From Chlamydomonas reinhardtii (lineage: Eukaryota; Chlorophyta; Chlorophyceae; Chlamydomonadales; Chlamydomonadaceae): a DNA stretch of 64,000 nt. Location of the stretch: assembly GCF_000002595.2 (NCBI RefSeq), contig NC_057019.1, positions 5,006,880-5,070,879 on the forward strand, read 5' to 3'. The stretch's first letter is position 1, and each line of letters starts with the position of its first letter. The notes below the pieces were generated by a model. It searched no databases. It saw only the letters and a list, made by a program, of their open reading frames with translations, and was not told where the DNA came from. Positions 58,463 through 64,000 of this stretch are shown piece after piece. The position numbers and the translations under genes are program-made.

Positions 58463-60598
58463 CTGCTCGTGGGGAGGGGGAGGACCCGGAGGAGCGGGAG
58501 GCGGAGGGCGAGGAGGTGGACCCCCGTGGCGAGTACAACCCAGCGGCGGAGGTGACTAATGACGCGTACGAGCAATTGATGGGCGTGCGGCTGCCCGAGA
58601 AGGCAATGTACGGCCGGCGGGCAGAGGCGCTGGCGGCGCTGACGGCGGCGCAGGTCAAATCCCAGTGCAAGTGAGTCATACACGCATTGTCCGAGGTGTT
58701 GGTGTTGAGTTCGTTTAGGTGCATGGGTTGGGCCGGCGCGATGGCAGGGGAAAGAGCAATGTAGCAGCGTCAGGCAGCTATGCAGGGGTGGCATTGAATC
58801 CAAACGGGAACGCGTCTCGCGCACGGCAGCCATCTGACACCCCTGCTTCTGCCTGTTGCGCTGCCCCCTCCTCTCCAGGCTGTGGACGGAGGCCTGCGGC
58901 AAGGAGTATGCACTGGCGTTCCACGCACGCGAGCCGCTGCTGCTGGCGCAGCCGCCCACGGTTCTGCTGCTGTCGCTAGAACACCTGGCGACTGTGTTTG
59001 AGCTGGAGCCGGAGGCGGCGGTGGCGCTGGCGCTGCGCAGCCCCACACTCATCGGCGTGCCGCTGGCGCAGCTCAAGGTGCGTGGATGCCGTAGTTGCCG
59101 CTGTTGGATCAGGTTGATGGGTAGTGTGTACTGTATTAGCAGCAGCAGCTATGGGTCAGTGACGGCTGAGTATAGGGCCAAGCGCAAGCTGCTTTGAGGT
59201 TGCTTCTGAACAACTGAGCCATGGCCATGACACCTGCTTGCGCCAACCGTGATACCTTGCGCCAACAACCGTACACAACCCCACACACATGCGTGTGCCT
59301 GCCCTTCCCTGGTGCTCTCTATATAACATACGCACACACGCCTGCTCCCTGCAGAGCACGGTGGAGTCTGTGTCGACCTCTCTAGAGGTGGGCATGCAGG
59401 AGGCGGGCCGCATCGTGCAGCGCTGCCCCGTGCTGGTGCTGCGCGAGCCCACCTTCCCGGTGGCCCGCCGCGTGGCGCTGCTGGGCGCGCTGCTGCCGGT
59501 CAGCGGCGACAAGCTGCGGCAGGTGTTGCGGCAGCGCCCGCTGCTGCTGTCCAAGTCACTGCAGGTGCGGGCAGGCGGCCCCCGGGATTGTAGCGCGCGT
59601 GGGTTGGCGGTGGGAACGGTGCTGGTAGCCGATGCTGACGTGGGCTATATGGAGGATTGGCGCGATGTGTGCGTTCGCTATTGTTGAAAAGTGCCACCGT
59701 CGTTGTTCCCAAACCTGACCATACCCCCTCGCTCGTTTCTTATCATCGTTTTGTTGCCGTTGTGCGCAGAGCCTGGCGTCCTTCATGATGCACGCGAGTG
59801 CGGCGCTGTCGCTGCCGCTGTTCGACGTGTCACTCATGATTGCAGGTGGGGCCGCCGCCAGCGATTACGCGGGCTTGGGCGGGGCTAGCAAGGCGGTAAT
59901 GGTGTGCCTCACTAAATATTAGGCACAAACCGGAAACCACCAGCATGCGTGCATTCTGCATTTAGATTGCTGCGATCATGCAGTGATGCTTATTAGCACG
60001 CGCCCAGTACCTAAGCTAGTGTCTTCGTGTGCGCGACTGCACGCAGGTGCGCCGGGTGTGACGGGCGTTAGCGCCGCGCGCCTCAGCGGCCGCTGGCAGC
60101 TGCTGCGGGATGCGGCGTCCTCCCACCCGGTGTGGCGTGAGCAGCTGGCCACGCTGTCGCCGCCGTCGCTGGGGCGGTGCCTGGTCGCGAACGAGGCGGC
60201 GCTGGGGCGGCTGCAGGTGCGCACCTGGGGCGTGAAGCGCGGACTTGCTCTGAGGCCTTGTACCAGGAGGCCTGGAGGAGGAGGCCAACGGTTGGGAAGC
60301 CCGGCGAAACAAGACGCGGCGCTGCTACCCCTGCCCCTGTCACAGAGCAAGATCAATAGCGCTTATTACTCGCTGCTAACCGGTCTTCGCTTGTCTTCAT
60401 GCCTTGCCGCCGCCGCCCCTGCAGACGGTGCTGCAGCGCGGGCTGCTGGAGCAGCACGAGGACCTCACCTCCTTCAAGCGCATTCTCACCATGTCATCCA
60501 GCCGCTTTGAGGCCGCGCTGCGAGAGGCGGAAGCCAAGGCGTCCGGCCGCGCGCCCGCCAGGGCGGCGACGGCCACGGCAGCCAACGATCCGCGCTGA
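55783..60598 (+). CDS. Large low-complexity protein with C-terminal mTERF-like repeats
   Basis: Six exons fit: 55783-58670, 58879-59077, 59355-59564, 59770-59845, 60047-60216, 60425-60598 (1,238 residues). The N-terminus is Arg/Ala/Ser-rich and likely an organelle transit peptide. About 900 residues follow of Ala, Gln, Glu/Arg coiled-coil-like and polyQ sequence. The more conserved part starts near TFTRRIGVRFETM and RYQLSGRNFRPRQKAQYTDR, then helical repeats such as GRIVQRCPVLVLREPTFPVA, LLGALLPVSGDKLRQVLRQR and PLLLSKSLQ. These match the P-x-L-L rhythm of mTERF repeats, proteins that bind organelle nucleic acids. The family call is by pattern only; another helical-repeat family is possible. 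The start is the ATG at 55783, the first in frame. TGTAA at 60747 fits the 3' end. Confidence 0.65.
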
Positions 60599-61416
60599 AC
60601 GACGGCGGCGGGTCAGGAGGGTGCGGAAGCGGTGGCGGAGGCGTTGTTGACTTCATGGAGCTGGAGTGGTAGGTTGGTGAGGGCATGGGTTGCGTCACCC
60701 GGAGGGTGGTGGCACGGGCGCAGGTAGGCGTGCTCTGGGTGGATTGTGTAAAAGCGGTGAGCTGGAGAGCATGCACGGAGAATTTAGAGTTGCATGGCCA
60801 TGACAAAGAGACGGCTCCCATCGGCAGTTTTACAGTGCTTGGGTGCAAGCATGGGTGCCTTATAGTTGTGGTTGCGCTGAGTGAGACGTTCTGTTTGGTC
60901 TTGTCGTGCCTGGGTGCAAGTAGGCTAGGTTCCTGAAAAGCAGTTTTGCTTTGCGGCGTGCCTGAGAAGATAACATGTATGTGCATGTGCGTGTGGTTGC
61001 GGTGCTATTCGAGCGTGAGGAGCAGAGGCGCTAAGATTTGGAGCATGAGACGCGGCTCGGAGGTATCATTGCATCATGGCAAGCGTACGCTAACAGGACA
61101 TATGATGCGAACGCAGGGTGCTCCGTGTGTTTAGGCGAGATGTAGTAACAACTTGGAAGTGAGTCTGGCTGCCAGCTTCCAACGACAGCTACCCTTGTGC
61201 AGCTCATTGCGGGTCGGGTGCTGTGATTTTATTCGTATATTGTAGGACTCGCAGAACGCGTCAAGTTGCTACACCTGAAGAGAGCGAATGTAGACGTCTT
61301 TCCTCCTCCGACGCGCCTGCCCAACCTCAAACAGCAGCCACGTGCCAACTGCGCTGTGCGCAAACTGCACGTACAACGTCTCAACGTAACCGGCCCGCCA
61401 CGCCGCCACCCGCTGG
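60599..61416. other. Convergent intergenic region
   Basis: 3' flanks of the mTERF-like gene (plus) and the membrane protein gene (minus). It holds the TGTAA at 60747-60751; no gene was recognised. Confidence 0.5.
60747..60751 (+). terminator. TGTAA poly(A) signal of the mTERF-like gene
   Basis: TGTAA about 150 bases after the stop codon, followed by an A/G-rich stretch. Confidence 0.55.
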
Positions 61417-62517
61417 TCACTCTTCCTTCACCGTCCTGCTGGGTGACCCGGGTCCCGCCGCTGCGGCGGCTGCCTCCACCGCCGCCTCCGCCTGCAGCAG
61501 CTCACCGCGCCGCAGCCAGTGGCCCGCCGCGGTGCAAGCCCAGCCCGTCAGCCAGAACAGCATCACCACGTGAGCCAGCGCGGCGGCGTCGCGTGTGCCG
61601 TCACGCTGCCAGCCGGGGTCCAGTGCGAAAGCTGCGCACACAGCACGCAGAGGCCAGCCACAGCCACACAGGGGTGGAACAGCACGCGGTGGCACAGCTG
61701 TGGGTTGACATGGGGCGCTGTTGCGGTCAGTTGGTGGCAACGGACCCACTTGTCGTCACAACAGCTTGGGATTGACCCTCCCGCATCACCCTGAACGGTT
61801 GCGCTGTTGCCCACCTGGCGCGGTGTGGACGCCGCACGTGAACCAGGCTGCGCACAGGAAGAAGGCGTAGCCCTCCAGTAGGCAGCAATCAGCGGGGGTG
61901 CGCCGCCCGGGCGCCGCCGCCCACAGCAGCGCAGTCACCACGAACATGCCGGCCAGGGCGCAGCCGCCCACACCGAAGAACAGCGGCGTGCGGCGTCCCA
62001 GGCCCGGCGCGGTGGTCAGCGCAGTCAGCAGCACCAGCGCCGCGACCTTGACCGCCCACAGCGTCGCCCACTGCCTTGCGGCAGCAACAGCGCCAATGCT
62101 GCTGCCGTGGCTACTGCTACTGCCGCGGCGGCCGGAAGGGCGGCTGTAGTAGCGCAGCGCGCAAGCGGCCGAGGTCACGGTGGCTGCGGCCAGCAGCACG
62201 CTCACTGCCCAGCCCAGGAACAGGCCGCTGCGCCGCCAGTCCGCCCGCAGCAGCGGGTTGATGCCGCCGGCGGCCTTGGCGCTCTCGATCAGCGGCCAGG
62301 TCGCGACCAGCGCCCCGACCATGCCGGCGACGCCTACCCACAGCGCGGCCGCCGCCGCGGCCTCTGCGGCCGAGGTGGAAGTGGAAGCGGCGATGAACGG
62401 AGGAAATAGGCTGGATGTAGGGGCGGCAGTCGGCGCGGCGGTGTAGGGGCTCGCCAGCGCCGCGGCAGGGGCACCTTGCGGCCGCGACTTTGCAGCGTTG
62501 GGCGTGTGCTGCTGCAT
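61417..62517 (-). CDS. Unknown multi-pass membrane protein
   Basis: Two exons fit: 62517-61815 and 61631-61417 (305 residues). I do not recognise the family. After an Ala/Thr/Pro-rich N-terminus there are about six hydrophobic segments: LWVGVAGMVGALVATWPLI, LFLGWAVSVLLAAATVTSA, WAVKVAALVLLTALTT, GVGGCALAGMFVVTALLW, LLEGYAFFLCAAWFTCG and, in exon 2, LAHVVMLFWLTGWACTAAG. Short loops carry Arg (RADWRRS, RPSGRRG). An alternative in-frame acceptor about 70 bases further 5' would lengthen exon 2 by a Pro/Cys-rich segment. The ATG at 62517 is the start that opens directly into the protein. It is convergent with the mTERF-like gene. Confidence 0.65.
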
Positions 62518-63439
62518 GATGAGTGATATGTGATTTACATGTGTTACTGATTCACGGGGCTGCAGCAGGCGCCGCGCGAAAACCAAGGGCAGGGGCTGCG
62601 GTTGGAGCCATGGGCCGGCACCCCCGCCCAGCCCCGGCCAGCGGGTTTTGCGTTCTTATTCCTGCCCCTGCCTGCCGCTGCCATTGTCTACGCCATGCAA
62701 AGCACAGGGATGATGAAACGCGGCGGTCGTATTTTACATCGCTCTGGCACGGTCGCAGACACGAGGACAAAGCACACGAGGAACGGTTAGCTATGAAATG
62801 TCTCCAAAATTGATATGCATTCCTTCGGAACAAGCCAAAACCTCTTCTCTGGACTCTCGCGCGCGCTGTCTCGCCTCGCAACAAAATGCCTCACAGCCAC
62901 TGGCAGGTGGGCGCGTACCCAATCAACTTCCCCCCCGCCTGCGTCGGGGACGCTACCAGCCAGCAGCCATTTCTGCCAGCACCAACGCTTCGCTCAGCAT
63001 CAGAAAGCCTACTGACACGGCATACGCAATACTCAAACCGCACCAGTTATGGGAAACATCGGATGGCTTTCCCCGTGCCCCCGCAGGGGCCGCATTACGC
63101 CATCAAAATCTTTTGCCCGCCGCCAAGACCCACGTACGTAATTAGCGCAAGCGGGCATAGGGCGCTGGGTGCCCATGCCTCGCCACATACCACGCCGACG
63201 TGCACATCGCCTCCGAGACACACGCCTAGCGGCGGCAGCCGCTTCTCCGAAATTGCCCAGCGGGGTTTCAGCACCCCCGGCCCCCCTAACTTCTTCTTCG
63301 CTGTCTTCCCAACACCATTTTTATAATGACCCCCAGCCCACGAGCTTGCTGCTTGCTTGAAACAGCAGCGGCTCAGCCACGCAACGCTGACACCAGCACC
63401 ACGCCTGGCGCTCCCCTTCTGCCGCCTTCATCGCCGCGC
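62518..63439. other. Intergenic region before the membrane protein gene
   Basis: Promoter of the membrane protein gene at the left and 3' UTR of the partial gene at the right. TTACA at about 62732 (TGTAA on the minus strand) could be the poly(A) signal of the partial gene. Frames here look non-coding. Confidence 0.45.
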
Positions 63440-63836
63440 TCAGCGCAGCAGCTGCAGCAGCTCCGCCGCCTCCTGATCCACCACCACAGCCCCCGCGCCG
63501 CCCTGGCCGCCCTCCGCGCCGCCCTCCGCGCCGCCCGCGGGCTCCTCCTGCCGCACGGCCGCCTTGGCCATGGTCACATCCAGCACTCTCTGCGCCTGCT
63601 CCAAAATATCCGCCGGCACCGTCGCGATCAGCTTGTCAAATGCCGCGTACAGGTCGGCGATGCAGGCGTCCAGCTTGTCGGCCTCCACGGGCGTCTTGTC
63701 GCGCAGGGCATTGAGCAGCAGCTGGTCGTACCCCTCCAGGGCCTTGAAGAAGCCGGTGACGAGCGGGCCCACCTCCGTGGTGCGCCCGTCGCGCGCCGCG
63801 TACTCGCCGATGGCGCGGATGTTGTCGCGCAGGCCG
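63440..63836 (-). CDS. Last exon of an unknown helical protein (partial gene)
   Basis: The exon opens at an acceptor at 63836 in phase and ends at the stop at 63440. It reads GLRDNIRAIGEYAARDGRT, VGPLVTGFFKALEGYDQLLL, ADLYAAFDKLIATVPADIL and a Gly/Glu-rich tail ending EAAELLQLLR. It is mostly alpha-helical with acidic surface. I do not recognise the family; a plastid lumen or stroma protein is only a guess. Upstream exons were not found in the last 160 bases and should lie beyond the window. Confidence 0.6.
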
Positions 63837-64000
63837 CTGCGAGGGGGGCGGCAAGGGGTGCAGGTGAGGGGTGGGTGGGTGGCGGGGGCAGGAGTGCGAG
63901 CAAGCAGGCACCGCACGGGAGTTGGTGGCCCAGCTGTGCGTTCCGTGCTGATGCCAGCGCATGTGCGGTGCGCATGGGTTCCAAATCTGATGCAAGGAAT

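Overview
The window looks like nuclear DNA of a volvocine green alga (Chlamydomonadales, relatives of Chlamydomonas, Gonium and Volvox); the species cannot be named from sequence alone. The reasons are GC-rich, intron-dense genes with many short phase-consistent exons, long (CA)n/(GT)n tracts in introns and UTRs, Ala/Gly/Gln-rich inserts inside conserved proteins, TGTAA poly(A) signals and a family of Aurora-like kinases typical of this group. No bacterial operons, CRISPR arrays or convincing tRNA/rRNA genes were seen. Gene models were built by hand from reading frames, GT-AG (once GC-AG) junctions and phase; most sum to exact codon multiples.

Left part (0.6-28.4 kb): a TrmB-type tRNA m7G methyltransferase (minus), a ubiquitin-like/LRR protein (plus), an aldo/keto reductase with a twin-arginine type presequence (plus), an NCBP3-type cap-binding protein (minus), a CobW/COG0523 metallochaperone GTPase fused to a WW domain (plus) and a very long SEC5 exocyst subunit (minus, 19 exons).

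Middle part (28.8-53.2 kb): two beta-hydroxyacid dehydrogenase (GLYR-like) paralogues face each other in inverted orientation about 21 kb apart. Their exons 3 to last, introns included, are almost identical, while their first halves differ strongly. One has no transit peptide and the other has a plastid-type one. Between them lie a shortened Fanzor (eukaryotic TnpB-like, RNA-guided nuclease family) gene with a structured 3' flank, an Aurora-like kinase, 5.5 kb of lower-GC gene-free DNA and a CMGC kinase with a very long tail. Several repeats also sit here.

Right part (54.1-64.0 kb): a YGGT-family plastid membrane protein (minus), a 1,238-residue low-complexity protein ending in mTERF-like repeats (plus), an unknown multi-pass membrane protein (minus) and the last exon of an unknown gene (minus).

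There is no operon logic. Shared themes are organelle proteins (AKR, plastid GLYR copy, YGGT, mTERF-like) and signalling kinases. The most interesting items are the Fanzor locus with its candidate guide-RNA region and the partly homogenised inverted dehydrogenase pair.
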